Shown here piece after piece: positions 55,016 through 63,929 of a stretch of 64,000 bases of DNA. The notes under the pieces are model-generated. The model searched no databases. It worked only from the letters and a program-made list of their open reading frames with translations, and was not told the origin of the DNA. This DNA is from Elusimicrobiota bacterium (GTDB taxonomy: Bacteria; Elusimicrobiota; Elusimicrobia; UBA1565; UBA9628): assembly GCA_023213235.1 (NCBI GenBank), contig CP096137.1, positions 2,466,908 to 2,530,907 on the forward strand, in the 5' to 3' direction. How positions within the stretch are numbered: position 1 is the stretch's first letter; each line of letters begins with the position of its first letter. The position numbers and the translations under genes were made by a program.

Positions 55016-55045
55016 TGGTGTCAGACCTCCCACATTCCCACTTTT
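55016..55045 (+). repeat. Left terminal inverted repeat
   Basis: Begins TGGTGTCAGACCTCCCAC. It matches the complement of 55808-55837 at 29 of 30 positions. Confidence 0.88.
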
Positions 55046-55046
55046 C

Positions 55047-55832
55047 ATGGAACAAATGCGGACCCTCAATCGTATGTATACCATGGGACGACGACAACGA
55101 TTTCATTTCGCCGGGGCGGTCTATCACGCGATGGCGCGCGGGGTCGACAAACGGGACGTATTCCTTGACGATCGGGACCGGCTCGATTTCCTCCAACGGA
55201 TGCGCGGCCTCGAAGTGAGCGTTGGGGCGGAAGTGCTGGCCTATTGCCTGATGAACAATCACTTTCATCTCGCGATCCGCGTCGGGGCCGTAGCCTTGTC
55301 CTCATTCATGCAACGGCTCGAGGGTCACTATAGCTCTTGGTTCAATCACCGCCATAAACGGGAAGGGCACCTATTTCAAGGACGCTTCAAGGCGTTCAAT
55401 TGCCTGGATGATCGATATTTCACGCGGCTAATCCCCTATATCCATATGAACCCTGTCAGGGCGGGCCTAGTCGAATTCCCTTGGGAATGGCGATGGTCGA
55501 GCTTCACGGGCACCGAGCCCATAGCCGACGACCTTTCGGATTTCGAACCCTGGCCGAAAGAAGGTACACGCGAGATCGAGGTCATCCTCCGCGCCGAAAA
55601 AGGGATTGTCAGCCTCGATTCGATCGCCGACTCGATTCGCGCCGAAACAGGGTTCGATTCGTCCGCACTCAAAGCACACATTTTTCCGCGGGCGCTGATC
55701 GCGGCAAGACAACGATTCGTCGAAGAATCAATCCGAGCGGGATACAGCCAATGCCGCATCGCCGACTGGCTCGGGTCCACCCGCAGCGCGATCAGCCGGT
55801 TCGCCATAAAAGTGGGAAAGTGGGAGGTCTGA
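55047..55832 (+). CDS. REP-associated-type tyrosine transposase (Y1_Tnp, HUH)
   Basis: 261 residues. FHFAGAVYHAMARGVDKRDVFLDD opens the Y1 domain. The HUH metal motif is LMNNHFHLAI, and the catalytic Tyr lies in DDRYFTRLIPYIHMNPVRAGLVE, typical of IS200/RAYT-like enzymes. KREGHLFQGRFKA is a further family motif. The C-terminal segment (SIRAGYSQCRIADWLGSTRSAISR) looks like a helix-turn-helix. The family nicks single-stranded DNA at structured ends, which fits the inverted repeats. ATG 55047, 55056 or 55083 could be the start. Confidence 0.9.
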   Translation: MEQMRTLNRMYTMGRRQRFHFAGAVYHAMARGVDKRDVFLDDRDRLDFLQRMRGLEVSVGAEVLAYCLMNNHFHLAIRVGAVALSSFMQRLEGHYSSWFNHRHKREGHLFQGRFKAFNCLDDRYFTRLIPYIHMNPVRAGLVEFPWEWRWSSFTGTEPIADDLSDFEPWPKEGTREIEVILRAEKGIVSLDSIADSIRAETGFDSSALKAHIFPRALIAARQRFVEESIRAGYSQCRIADWLGSTRSAISRFAIKVGKWEV

Positions 55833-55837
55833 CACCA
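55808..55837 (-). repeat. Right terminal inverted repeat
   Basis: Ends GTGGGAGGTCTGACACCA. It overlaps the last codons of the transposase gene. Confidence 0.88.
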
Positions 55838-55856
55838 TCCTGTAACGCCATTTTGC

Positions 55857-55862
55857 TATCCT
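55857..55862 (+). promoter_or_regulatory. -10 box (TATCCT), probably leaderless
   Basis: TATCCT ends 7 nt before the ATG at 55870. It begins 20 bp outside the transposon's right end. Confidence 0.45.
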
Positions 55863-55869
55863 CGCGCGC

Positions 55870-56496
55870 ATGGACGGAGCCTGGGTCGACCGCCTCGAGA
55901 GGCGCTTCGGATTCCTCGCCGTACCCGGCCTTCCCGGGCTGCTGACGGGAATGACGGCGCTCGCCGCTTTGCTCGCGGCGGCGAAGGGCCAGGCCTTCAT
56001 CGCGCGGCTCGCGCTCGATCCCGAGGCGCTCGCCGCCGGCCAGGTTTGGCGCGTCGCCACCTTCCTTATCGTCCCCCCGACCGCGGGCCTGCTCTGGATG
56101 CTGCTCTGGCTCGCGATGATCTTTGCGTGCCTCAGCGCGCTCGAGGCGGCGTGGGGCGAGTTCAAGCTCACCGTGTTCGTCGCGATCGGCGCGGCGATGT
56201 CGACGCTCGCCGCGCTCGCGACGGGCGTCGCCGGCGACAACGGCCCCGTGCACCTCGCGAGCTTCCTCGCGTTCGCGCGCCTCGCGCCCGAGCGCGAGGT
56301 CCTCGTGATGTTCGTCTTTCCGGTGCAGCTGCGGTGGGTCGCGGCCGTGGCGGCGGCGCTGACGGCGATACAGCTGCTGACCGGCGACATGGGCTCGCGC
56401 GCGCGCCTGCTCGCGGGGCTGTCCGCGTACCTCGTCTACTTCGGCGCCGGCCATCTCGCCGACGTGCGCCAAGCGTGGCGGCGGCGCGGCCTGTGA
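55870..56496 (+). CDS. Rhomboid-like membrane protein lacking visible protease residues
   Basis: 208 residues with about five membrane helices. The region AAGQVWRVATFLIVPPTAGLLWMLLWLAMIF resembles the rhomboid/derlin N-terminal loop (read as two adjoining motifs). The catalytic G-x-S-G and helix-6 H-x-x-G pattern of rhomboid proteases are not visible; the only late His is in YFGAGHLADV. It is therefore more likely an inactive rhomboid-like protein. The stop overlaps the next gene as GTGA. Confidence 0.6.
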   Translation: MDGAWVDRLERRFGFLAVPGLPGLLTGMTALAALLAAAKGQAFIARLALDPEALAAGQVWRVATFLIVPPTAGLLWMLLWLAMIFACLSALEAAWGEFKLTVFVAIGAAMSTLAALATGVAGDNGPVHLASFLAFARLAPEREVLVMFVFPVQLRWVAAVAAALTAIQLLTGDMGSRARLLAGLSAYLVYFGAGHLADVRQAWRRRGL

Positions 56497-58048
56497 TCGC
56501 CGCCGCGCTCGCCGTCCTGCTGGCCGCGCCCGCGGACGCGGCGTCGGTGAAGCTGTTCGCGTTCGACGACCGCGGCGGGCCGCTGGACGCCGCGGGCCTC
56601 GCGCGCCGCCTGGCGCGCGCCGACGAGAAGGAGCCGGACCTCGCGAAACTGCCGGTGTGGGCGGTGCCCGTCGACGGCAAGTCCCCGCGGCAGCGCCTGA
56701 AGATCTCCCAGGAGGGCAAGCTGGTCCTCGGCTCGTGGGAGAAGGCGGACCGCGTGCGCCTCGAACTCGTCTGGCCGGTCGAGGAGGACGGCTACAACGC
56801 CGTCGGAGCCGACAAGGGCGGGGCCGGCTTCGGCGACGGCGAGGTCGTCTTCCTCGACGAGGAGATCGCGGCGACGCAGTACCGCCTCTTCAAAGACATG
56901 TGGAAGCGCCGCATCAGCGACTGGCAGCCCCTGTACAAGCCCGGCAAGAAGGCCAAGGCGCTCGCCGACGAGGCCAAGGACGGGATGGCCGCGGCCGCCG
57001 GCGAGAAGGAGACGCCCGCGCGCGTGAAGGCGTACAAGTCCGCCCTGCACGCGACCTCGCTCGCGTGGGAGAAGGCGCTTTTCGAGCACGGACTGCAGCA
57101 CGCGCTCGACGAGCGCCGCGCGCCCGGCCTCCGATTCGGCCTGACGCTCGACGAGAGCATGCTCAAGCGCCTCGACGATCTCGATTGGATCGCCGAGGCC
57201 GTGCGCCGCTCCGGCGCCGAGTGGGTGCGCCTCGTGTTCCGGGCCAACGGCCCCGACTTCCTCTATTCCTCCCTGCGCTCGTTCAACGAGTACGACGGCG
57301 TCGTCGAGGAGCTCGCGCGCAACAAGGTCCAGGTCATGGGCTGCGTGCTCGATTCGACGCAGTGGCCGAAGACGCTGACGCCCGAGCTGTACGCGGAGCG
57401 GACGAAAAACCTCGTGCTCCACTACCGCGGCAAGATCTCGAGCTGGGAGGTCGGAGCGGAGCTCAACGGCGACTGGCTCGGCGGCGCGAGCGCGCCGTTC
57501 ACTCCGGACCAGGTCCACCGCATCTACTCCTCCGGCGCCGCGAAGGTCAAGGAGATCGACCCCGCGCTCGAGACCGTCGCGACGCTGTACGCGTGGGAGG
57601 AGACGGCGCCCGACGCCGCGCACGCGCTCTCGGGCTGGCTGCCGGTCCAGGTCAAGCGCGGCTTCGGCCGCGACCTCGACGTCGTCGGCCTCAGCGTCCA
57701 GCCCGAGGACAACCCGATGGGCATGGGACTCGAGCGCGCCTTCGACGCCGTCGGCGAAGCGCTGCCCGCGCAGAAGCTCATGATCTCCAGCCTCGGCTAC
57801 GTCGAGAAAGAAGAGCTCAAGGGCTACTGGTGGCTGGCGCCCGACGACGTCGACGGCGCGCGCAAGGACATCGCGATCCTCTACGCGACGGCCTCCTGCG
57901 CGATGCCGCGCTCTTTGTGCGGCGGCTTCTGGTGGCAGACGCTCGACCAGATGCTCCCCCCGGCCGGCGCAAGGCCACCGACCTCTACAAGGTCTGGCGC
58001 CGCACGCTCGAGCAGCTCGGCCGCCGCGACGAAAAGAGCAAAGAATAG
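56493..58048 (+). CDS. Secreted glycoside-hydrolase-like protein
   Basis: 518 residues after restoring one base in the C run 57956-57961. A signal peptide (IAAALAVLLAAPADA) is followed by a beta-type domain and then a region that alternates helices and strands like a TIM barrel. Segments include DWIAEAVRRSGAEWVRLVF, GKISSWEVGAELNGDWLGG, LDVVGLSVQPED, QKLMISSLGYVEKEEL and GGFWWQTLDQML. WEVGAELNGDW could hold an acid/base Glu as in clan-A glycosidases. The substrate and activity are unproven. Confidence 0.55.
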
Positions 58049-58075
58049 CGCCCGTTTGGTAAGATAGGGCGTCGC

Positions 58076-58147
58076 GAGCCGGTAGCTCAGTGGTAGAGCA
58101 CGTGCCTTTTAAGCATGTGGTCGTGGGTTCGATCCCCACCCGGCTCA
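58076..58147 (+). tRNA. tRNA-Lys (TTT)
   Basis: Acceptor GAGCCGG/CCGGCTC, anticodon stem CGTGC/GCATG with loop CTTTTAA, anticodon TTT at 58108-58110, and T arm GTGGG/CCCAC. CCA is not encoded. A -10 box TAAGAT lies at 58060-58065. Confidence 0.95.
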
Positions 58148-58166
58148 CGGCTCAGATTTCGCATTT

Positions 58167-58241
58167 GCCTCCATCGTCTAACGGTTAGGACGCGGCCCTT
58201 TCAAGGCTGAAACAGGGGTTCGATTCCCCTTGGGGGCACCA
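58167..58241 (+). tRNA. tRNA-Glu (TTC)
   Basis: Acceptor GCCTCCA/TGGGGGC with one T-G pair, anticodon stem CGGCC/GGCTG with loop CTTTCAA, anticodon TTC at 58200-58202, and T arm AGGGG/CCCCT. ACCA is encoded at 58238-58241. Its 3' end is partly repeated downstream (58274-58338). Confidence 0.95.
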
Positions 58242-58271
58242 CTTTCTCGGTGCTTGCGTTCATTAGGTTCC

Positions 58272-58346
58272 GCGCCCCCAAGGGGAATCGAATCTAAAGA
58301 AAGGCGCGTGCGCTGCACGCGCCGCCCCTTGGGGGCGCCAATTTTT
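58272..58346 (+). terminator. Compound hairpin built from tRNA-Glu 3' sequences, with T-tract
   Basis: GCGCCCCCAAGGGG (58272-58285) pairs perfectly with 58325-58338. An inner perfect hairpin GGCGCGTGC/GCACGCGCC lies at 58303-58323, and AATTTTT follows. The outer arms are the tRNA-Glu acceptor end: 58274-58293 is an inverted copy of 58218-58237 (19 of 20), and 58325-58336 a direct copy. It works as a terminator in form and may be an integration scar. Confidence 0.7.
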
Positions 58347-60804
58347 GCTGTCCGCCAACCTCGGAGACGTCCTCGTCCGCCGGCTGCTGGCCTTCGCCGC
58401 GCTCGTGCCGCTGACGCTCGCCGGAGCGGGCGTTCTCGCGCTGCGCCGGGGCGCGGCGAGCGTGGAGACCGTCGCGGTCGCCGCGAGCGTCGTCAACTCG
58501 ATCCTGATGATGGGCGCCGTGCTGTGGGCCGGCGCGCGGGTGCGGCGCCTCGATCGCGAGCGCGAACGCGTGGCCGAGGAGCTGCGCCTCTCGCACGAGC
58601 ATTACGTGCGCGCCGTCGAAGGCTCGACCGACGGGCTCTGGGATTGGGACGTCGTCACGAACAAGGTGTACTTCTCGCCCCGCTGGAAGACGATGCTCGG
58701 CTGGGCCGACGGCGACCTGCCCAACGACTTCACGACCTGGGTGAATCTCCTGCACCCCGATGACGCCGAGCGCGCGCAGAAGGCGGTGAAGGACTACCAC
58801 GACGGGGCCATCCCGGCCTATGAGGTCGAGCACCGCCTCAAGCAGAAGGACGGTACCTACCGCTGGATCCTCGCGCGAGGGACCGTCCTGCGAGGGGCCG
58901 ACGGGCGGATCCTGCGCATGTCGGGGTCTCACGCGGACATCGACGCGCGCAAACGCGCCGAGGAGGTGCTGCGCGAGAGCGAGGAGCGCTTCCGCCAGGT
59001 CACCGAGAACATCCGCGAGGTGTTCTGGCTCGCCGAGGGCGACGTCGTCATCTACATGAACAAGGCCGCCTGGGAGCAGGTCTGGGGGCGGACCCTGCCG
59101 CCGCTCCCGGAGGTCGCGAAAGCGTGGACGGAGTCCCTCCACCCCGAGGACCGGGAGCGCGTGCTCAAGGCGACCGCGCAGCGCGTCGGCCCGCTGGATC
59201 ACACGTACAGGATCATCCGCCCCGACGGCTCGACGCGCTGGGTGCGCGACCGCATGTTCCCCGTCCTGGACGCCGCCGGGCGGCCGTACCGCCTCGCCGG
59301 GCTCTCCGAGGACGTGACCGAGCCGCGCCTGCTCGAGGGCGAGCTGCGCGCCGCCCGCGACGCCGCCCTTGCTTCGGCGAAGGCGAAGTCGGAGTTCCTC
59401 GCGAACGTCAGCCACGAGCTGCGCACGCCGCTCAATGCGATCAACGGCATGTGCGAGATCATGTCGCGCGAAATCCTGGCCGAGCCGACCGCCTCCCGCG
59501 TGCGGCTGGCGCACGACGCCGTGCAGGTGCTCAGCGCGATCATCGACGACCTGCTCGACGTCGCGAAGATGGAGGCCGGGCGCATGTCGCTCGATCCCCA
59601 GCCGACCGATCTGCGCCGCACGCTCGAAGACTCGGCCGCGTTCTTCCGCGAGGTCGCCGCGCGCAAGGGGCTGGCGCTCGAGATCGCGGCGGGCGAGTCC
59701 TTGCCGTCGAGCGTGCTGGCCGACTCCCTGCGCCTGCGCCAGATCGTGTCGAACCTGCTCGCGAACGCGATCAAGTTCACGGAGAAGGGCACGATCCGGC
59801 TCGAGGCGGGCGCGCGGCCCGCGGGCGGCGACGTCGTCCGCGTGCGGGTGGCCGTGACCGACACGGGCATCGGCATTCCCGAGGAGTCGCAGGAGCGCCT
59901 GTTCACTCCGTTCAGCCAGGCCGACCCGTCGACGACGCGGCGCTACGGCGGGACGGGCCTCGGCCTGGCGATCTGCCGCCGGCTCGTCGAGATGATGAGC
60001 GGCGACATCGGGCTCGACAGCGCGCCCGGGCGCGGGTCGACGTTCTGGTTCGAGGTCGAGCTCCCGCTGTCCGACAAGGCGGCGGCCGACGCGGCCGCCC
60101 GTCGCCCGGCGGCGCCGGACCTGTCCACGCGGCGGCTCCTCGTCGTCGACGACAACGCCGTCAACCTGCGCATCACGCTCGAGATGCTCGCGCTGCTCGG
60201 CGCCAAGGCCGACTCCGCGGAGAACGGCCGCGAGGCGCTCGACGCCCTCGCGCGGACGCCGTACGACCTCGTCCTCATGGACTGCTCGATGCCGGTCATG
60301 GACGGCTACACCGCCACCCTGCGCCTGCGCGAGCGCGAGGCCGGCGGGCCGCGCACGCCCGTCGTCGCGCTGACGGCGCACGCCCTGCCGGCCGACCGCG
60401 AACGCTGCCGGGTCGCCGGCATGGACGACTATCTCGCCAAGCCCGTGACGCTCGAGCGCCTCTCCGCGGTCGTGTCCCGCTGGGCGGCGCCCGTGGACCC
60501 GGAAACGCTCGAGCGCGCCGCGGCACTCGCGCGAGAGGCCGCTCCCGCCTGGCGCGAGGACTATCTCGCCGACGCGTCGCGCCTGCTCGCGACGATCCGC
60601 TCCGCCGCCTCCGCCGTCGAGCTGCGGCGCGCGGCGCATACGCTCAAGAGCGCGAGCGCCGCGCTCGGCGCGCGCCGCCTCGCGGCGCTGTGCGCCCGCG
60701 CGGAGGCCGAAGGGACCGTCGCTCCGGAGGCGCTCGAGGAGCTGGAGCGGGAGTTCGCGCTCGTCACGACGGCCCTGCGCTCGCCGGGCCCGATTATCTT
60801 ATAA
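58345..60804 (+). CDS. Hybrid sensor histidine kinase (PAS-PAS-HisKA-HATPase-REC-Hpt)
   Basis: 819 residues from the first possible start (TTG). Two membrane segments ([20 protein letters not shown] and [19 protein letters not shown]) are followed by two PAS domains (about 80-205 and 215-330). The kinase has the phospho-His in [16 protein letters not shown], the N box [10 protein letters not shown] and the G boxes DTGIGIPEE and [10 protein letters not shown] receiver domain has [20 protein letters not shown] and the final Lys (LAKPVTL). An Hpt domain has AHTLKSAS. All phosphorelay residues are present. The start is weak and the N terminus may be truncated by the tRNA-derived repeat. Confidence 0.88.
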   Translation: MLSANLGDVLVRRLLAFAALVPLTLAGAGVLALRRGAASVETVAVAASVVNSILMMGAVLWAGARVRRLDRERERVAEELRLSHEHYVRAVEGSTDGLWDWDVVTNKVYFSPRWKTMLGWADGDLPNDFTTWVNLLHPDDAERAQKAVKDYHDGAIPAYEVEHRLKQKDGTYRWILARGTVLRGADGRILRMSGSHADIDARKRAEEVLRESEERFRQVTENIREVFWLAEGDVVIYMNKAAWEQVWGRTLPPLPEVAKAWTESLHPEDRERVLKATAQRVGPLDHTYRIIRPDGSTRWVRDRMFPVLDAAGRPYRLAGLSEDVTEPRLLEGELRAARDAALASAKAKSEFLANVSHELRTPLNAINGMCEIMSREILAEPTASRVRLAHDAVQVLSAIIDDLLDVAKMEAGRMSLDPQPTDLRRTLEDSAAFFREVAARKGLALEIAAGESLPSSVLADSLRLRQIVSNLLANAIKFTEKGTIRLEAGARPAGGDVVRVRVAVTDTGIGIPEESQERLFTPFSQADPSTTRRYGGTGLGLAICRRLVEMMSGDIGLDSAPGRGSTFWFEVELPLSDKAAADAAARRPAAPDLSTRRLLVVDDNAVNLRITLEMLALLGAKADSAENGREALDALARTPYDLVLMDCSMPVMDGYTATLRLREREAGGPRTPVVALTAHALPADRERCRVAGMDDYLAKPVTLERLSAVVSRWAAPVDPETLERAAALAREAAPAWREDYLADASRLLATIRSAASAVELRRAAHTLKSASAALGARRLAALCARAEAEGTVAPEALEELEREFALVTTALRSPGPIIL

Positions 60805-60805
60805 T
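60800..60805 (+). promoter_or_regulatory. -10 box (TATAAT), probably leaderless
   Basis: A consensus TATAAT ends 6 nt before the dapB ATG at 60812 and overlaps the stop codon of the kinase gene. Confidence 0.6.
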
Positions 60806-60811
60806 CGGCCC

Positions 60812-61501
60812 ATGCCTCCGCTGAAGATCGCCGTCTGCGGCGCCTCGGGCCGGACCGGCTCGCGCGTCGCCGCGCTGGCGGCCGTCGACGCGCGCTTCCA
60901 CCTTCTCGCCCGCGTCGGCCGCGCGCAGGCCGCCGCGTTCGAGGACGAGGTCGGCGCCTGCGGCGCGGTCGTCGACTTCACCGCCCCGGAGGCCTCCGTG
61001 CGCTTCGCCGCCGCCTGCGGCCGCGCGAAGGTGCCGCTCGTGATCGGCACCACGGGGCTGACCGACGTCCAGCGCGCCCAGGTCGCGGCCGCCGCGCGCA
61101 AGACCGCGGTCTTCATGGCCCCGAACTTCTCGCGGGGCGTGACCTTGCTCCTGCACCTGGCCTCCGAGGCGGCGCGCCGCCTGCCGGACTACGACGCCGC
61201 GATCGTCGAGACCCATCATAAAGGAAAGAAGGACGCCCCCTCCGGAACCGCGCTGCGCCTCGCGCAGGCCGTGGCCGAGGGGCGCCGCTCCGACGCCGCC
61301 GTGCCGACGTCTTCTCTGCGCGTCGGCGGCGTCGTCGGCGACCACGAGCTGACTTTGGCCGGCCCCTACGAGCGGCTCACGCTCACGCACGCCGCCGAGT
61401 CGCGCGACGCGTTCGCGCTCGGCGCGCTCGAGGCGGCGCTCTGGGTCGCCAAGAAGCGCCCCGGCCTCTACGACATGCTCGACCTCATGGGCCTGCGGTG
61501 A
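60812..61501 (+). CDS. dapB: 4-hydroxy-tetrahydrodipicolinate reductase DapB
   Basis: 229 residues. The NAD(P) motif is IAVCGASGRTGSRVAAL. VVDFTAPEA, VIGTTGLTD and the catalytic ETHHKGKKDAPSGTALRLA are DapB signatures, as is APNFSRGVTLL. It makes tetrahydrodipicolinate on the route to DAP and lysine. lysA, the last step, lies 17 kb away on the other strand. GTGA overlap with the next gene. Confidence 0.93.
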   Translation: MPPLKIAVCGASGRTGSRVAALAAVDARFHLLARVGRAQAAAFEDEVGACGAVVDFTAPEASVRFAAACGRAKVPLVIGTTGLTDVQRAQVAAAARKTAVFMAPNFSRGVTLLLHLASEAARRLPDYDAAIVETHHKGKKDAPSGTALRLAQAVAEGRRSDAAVPTSSLRVGGVVGDHELTLAGPYERLTLTHAAESRDAFALGALEAALWVAKKRPGLYDMLDLMGLR

Positions 61502-61761
61502 CGCCGGCCTCGCTCTGGCGGTCCTGGACCGCGCTGTTCGAAGAGGAACCGGCGGACGCCCCGCGCTACGATCCCGTCCACCTGGCGACGGTGTTCGTCG
61601 CGTGCCAGGCCGCCGCGGGCGCGCTGTTCTGGCTCCTGTGGACCTTGATGGTCTACGAGGGCGGCTTCGGGACGGGCGAAGGGCGCCTGGGCAATTTCGC
61701 GGCGGGGCTGATCCTGGCCGCCGCCGCCCTGGCGCTGCGCCGCGCGGCCCGCAAGAAGTGA
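61498..61761 (+). CDS. Small membrane protein
   Basis: 87 residues. A polar N-terminal half is followed by two hydrophobic helices (HLATVFVACQAAAGALFWLLWTL and LGNFAAGLILAAAALALRRA, as motifs) and a basic end. It is tied to dapB and folK by GTGA overlaps on both sides. Family not recognised. Confidence 0.6.
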   Translation: MTPASLWRSWTALFEEEPADAPRYDPVHLATVFVACQAAAGALFWLLWTLMVYEGGFGTGEGRLGNFAAGLILAAAALALRRAARKK

Positions 61762-62225
61762 GGCCGGCGCTCTTCCTCCTCGGCGCCAACCTCGGGCGCC
61801 GCGACGCGGCCCTCGCGAAGGCCGTTTCCGCGCTGCGCCGCCTCGAGGGCGTCCGCGTTCTGAAGACGTCCCGCTTGTACGAGACCGCGCCCGTCGGGCC
61901 CAGCTCCAAGCCGTACCTGAACCTGGCCGTGCGCGCCGTGACCTCCCGCACCGCGATGGGCCTGCTCATCGAGGCCAAGCGCCTCGAGGCCGCCGCCGGG
62001 CGCCGCCCGGGCGCGCGCTGGACGGCCCGCGTCCTCGACGTCGACGTCGTCTCGCTCGGCCGCGAGCGGACGCGCACGCCCTGGCTGACGGTTCCTCACC
62101 CGCTCATGGCGCGGCGGCCTTTCGCCGCGGCCCCGCTGGCCGACGTCGCTCCCTCCTGGCGCCCCATCCTCGCGGCTATGAACCCCCCGCCGGGAATTGT
62201 TAGACTCTGGCGTCATGGCCGATAA
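61758..62225 (+). CDS. folK: 6-hydroxymethyl-7,8-dihydropterin pyrophosphokinase FolK
   Basis: 155 residues. FLLGANLGRRDAALAKAV is the usual LGSNLG start, with Ala for Ser. SRLYETAPVG, YLNLAVRAVT, GRRPGARWTARVLDVDVVSLG and LTVPHPLMARRPF are HPPK motifs. It makes the pterin pyrophosphate for folate. The GTG start overlaps the previous gene, and its end overlaps panB by 11 bp. Confidence 0.9.
   Translation: MRPALFLLGANLGRRDAALAKAVSALRRLEGVRVLKTSRLYETAPVGPSSKPYLNLAVRAVTSRTAMGLLIEAKRLEAAAGRRPGARWTARVLDVDVVSLGRERTRTPWLTVPHPLMARRPFAAAPLADVAPSWRPILAAMNPPPGIVRLWRHGR
62201..62206 (+). promoter_or_regulatory. -10 box (TAGACT) in front of panB
   Basis: TAGACT ends 8 nt before the panB ATG at 62215, inside the end of folK. 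It could give a separate, nearly leaderless panB transcript. Confidence 0.35.
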
Positions 62226-63054
62226 GACCAAGACGCCCGCTCCTCCCAAGCCCGTCACCGTCGCGACCCTGCTCGACATGAAGCGCAAGGGCGTCAAGAT
62301 CGCGATGCTGACCGCCTACGACTTTCCGACCGCCCGTCTGGCCGAGGAGGCCGGCGTCGACGTGCTCCTCGTCGGCGACTCGGTCGGCATGACCAAGCTC
62401 GGCTACGAGAGCACCTTGCCCGTCACGGTCGACGAGATGCTCCACCACACGAAGGCCGTCAAGCGGGGCAGCTCGCGCGCGCTCCTCGTCGCGGACATGC
62501 CCTACCTCAGCTACGAGGTCGACCCGAAGGACGCCGTCCGCTCCGCCGGCCGCCTGATGAAGGAAGGCGGCGCGCACGCGGTCAAGGTCGAGGGCGGCAA
62601 GGAAGTCGCGCCGACGATCAAGGAGCTCATCCGCATCAACGTCCCCGTTTTCGGCCACCTCGGCCTGACGCCGCAGTCGGTCAACCGCTTCGGCGGCTAC
62701 AAGGTCCAGGGCCGCCGCCCCGAGGACGCCGAGCGCATCGTCACCGACGCGCGCATCCTCGAGGCCGCCGGCTGCTGCGCGGTCGTCCTCGAGTGCGTCC
62801 CCGCCGACCTCGCCAAGGAGGTCACCAAGCGCCTGCAGATCCCGACGATCGGCATCGGCGCCGGCCCGCACTGCGACGGCCAAGTCCTCGTCAGCGACGA
62901 CATGCTCGGCCTCTCGGAGTCCGGGCCGACGAAATTCGTCAAGCGCTACGCCGACCTGCGCGAGCGCGCGCTCAAGGCCGTCGGCGAGTACTGCCGCGAG
63001 GTGCGCGAGGGCTCCTTCCCCGGCCCCGAGCACTCGTTCTCCTCCGAGAAATGA
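62215..63054 (+). CDS. panB: 3-methyl-2-oxobutanoate hydroxymethyltransferase PanB
   Basis: 279 residues. MLTAYDFPTARLAEEAGVDVLLVGDSVGM, TVDEMLHHTKAV, VADMPYLSY, AVKVEGG, HLGLTPQSVNRFGGYKVQGR and IGIGAGPHCDGQVLV are PanB motifs, including the metal-binding Asp residues. It makes ketopantoate. panC starts at the window edge, so this is a pantothenate operon. The ATG at 62215 is preferred to the in-frame TTG at 62197. Confidence 0.95.
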   Translation: MADKTKTPAPPKPVTVATLLDMKRKGVKIAMLTAYDFPTARLAEEAGVDVLLVGDSVGMTKLGYESTLPVTVDEMLHHTKAVKRGSSRALLVADMPYLSYEVDPKDAVRSAGRLMKEGGAHAVKVEGGKEVAPTIKELIRINVPVFGHLGLTPQSVNRFGGYKVQGRRPEDAERIVTDARILEAAGCCAVVLECVPADLAKEVTKRLQIPTIGIGAGPHCDGQVLVSDDMLGLSESGPTKFVKRYADLRERALKAVGEYCREVREGSFPGPEHSFSSEK

Positions 63055-63929
63055 TCTGGGTCGCCGCCGTCCTCGTCCTCGCCGCGGGCGTCTACGCGCT
63101 GTGCTGGTGGGGCGCCGGGATCATCCTGCATCCGCCGGCGATGTCCCCGATGTGGATTTTCCCCGAGCAGTTCGGCCTGCGCTACGAAAAGGTCGCCTTC
63201 AAGACGCGCGACGGCCTCCAGCTGCGCGGCTGGCTGATCCCGTCGGCCACGGGAGGCGACCGCACGATCCTGATGTGCCACGGCTGGGGAGACAACAAGG
63301 GCGAACTGCTCAAGCAGACCTGGTTCCTCAGCGAGGCGGGCTTCAATCTGTTCTACTTCGACTTCCGCTCGCACGGGGAAAGCGAAGGCGAGATCACGAC
63401 GATCGGCGGCATGGAGACGATCGACTTCGACGCGGCCATGGAGTGGCTGCGCCGCGAGCGTCCGGCGCTGGCGCGCTCGGCCGGCGTGTTCGGGCTGTCC
63501 ATGGGCGCGGCCGTGACGGTGGCGTCGCTGCCGAAGCACCCCGACCTGCGCTGCGCCGCCGTCGAGAGCCCGTTCTCCGACTACCGGACCGTGATCACGC
63601 GCTGGGCCTGGAACAACATGCGCATCCCGTACTGGCCCCTGGTCTGGCTGACCACCGTGATCCTGCGCCGCCGCGTCGCCGACCCCATGGTCGACCGGTT
63701 CAACCCCGTCGAGGCCGCGCCGAAGGTCGCGCCGCGCCCTCTGCTGGTCATCGGCGGGGAGCTCGACCGGCTCATGACCCCCGAGGACGTCAAGAAAGTC
63801 TACGCGGCCGCGGGAGAGCCGAAGCAGCTGTGGATGGTGCCGGGCGCCTGGCACGCGAAGTGCCGCGAGGCCGCGGGGCTGGAGTACGACACGCGGCTCA
63901 TCGGCTTCTTCGCTCGGGGGCTGGCGTGA
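63051..63929 (+). CDS. Memb.-anchored alpha/beta hydrolase
   Basis: 292 residues. One N-terminal membrane helix (WVAAVLVLAAGVYALCWWGAG) leads into an alpha/beta-hydrolase fold: oxyanion region MCHGWGDNKGE, HGESEG, the nucleophile elbow VFGLSMGAAVTV, the acid in GGELDRLMTPED, and the His in GAWHAKC. The catalytic triad is complete. The substrate is unknown. It is coupled to panB by ATGA and to panC by GTGA, so it lies within the pantothenate operon. Confidence 0.85.
   Translation: MIWVAAVLVLAAGVYALCWWGAGIILHPPAMSPMWIFPEQFGLRYEKVAFKTRDGLQLRGWLIPSATGGDRTILMCHGWGDNKGELLKQTWFLSEAGFNLFYFDFRSHGESEGEITTIGGMETIDFDAAMEWLRRERPALARSAGVFGLSMGAAVTVASLPKHPDLRCAAVESPFSDYRTVITRWAWNNMRIPYWPLVWLTTVILRRRVADPMVDRFNPVEAAPKVAPRPLLVIGGELDRLMTPEDVKKVYAAAGEPKQLWMVPGAWHAKCREAAGLEYDTRLIGFFARGLA

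Larger units (their letters stand above)
55016..55837 (+). mobile_element. Y1/RAYT-type transposable element with terminal inverted repeats
   Basis: An 822-bp unit bounded by 30-bp inverted repeats that differ at one base, enclosing a single HUH transposase gene. The DNA is visibly richer in A/T than its surroundings. It sits between the murB start and the promoter of the rhomboid-like gene. Whether it is still active is not known, but the ends and the gene look intact. Confidence 0.85.

Noticed and set aside
54354..55046. Extension of the transposase frame upstream of 55047
   Set aside because: That frame is antisense to murB and lies outside the left inverted repeat; the element boundary shows it is not part of the gene.
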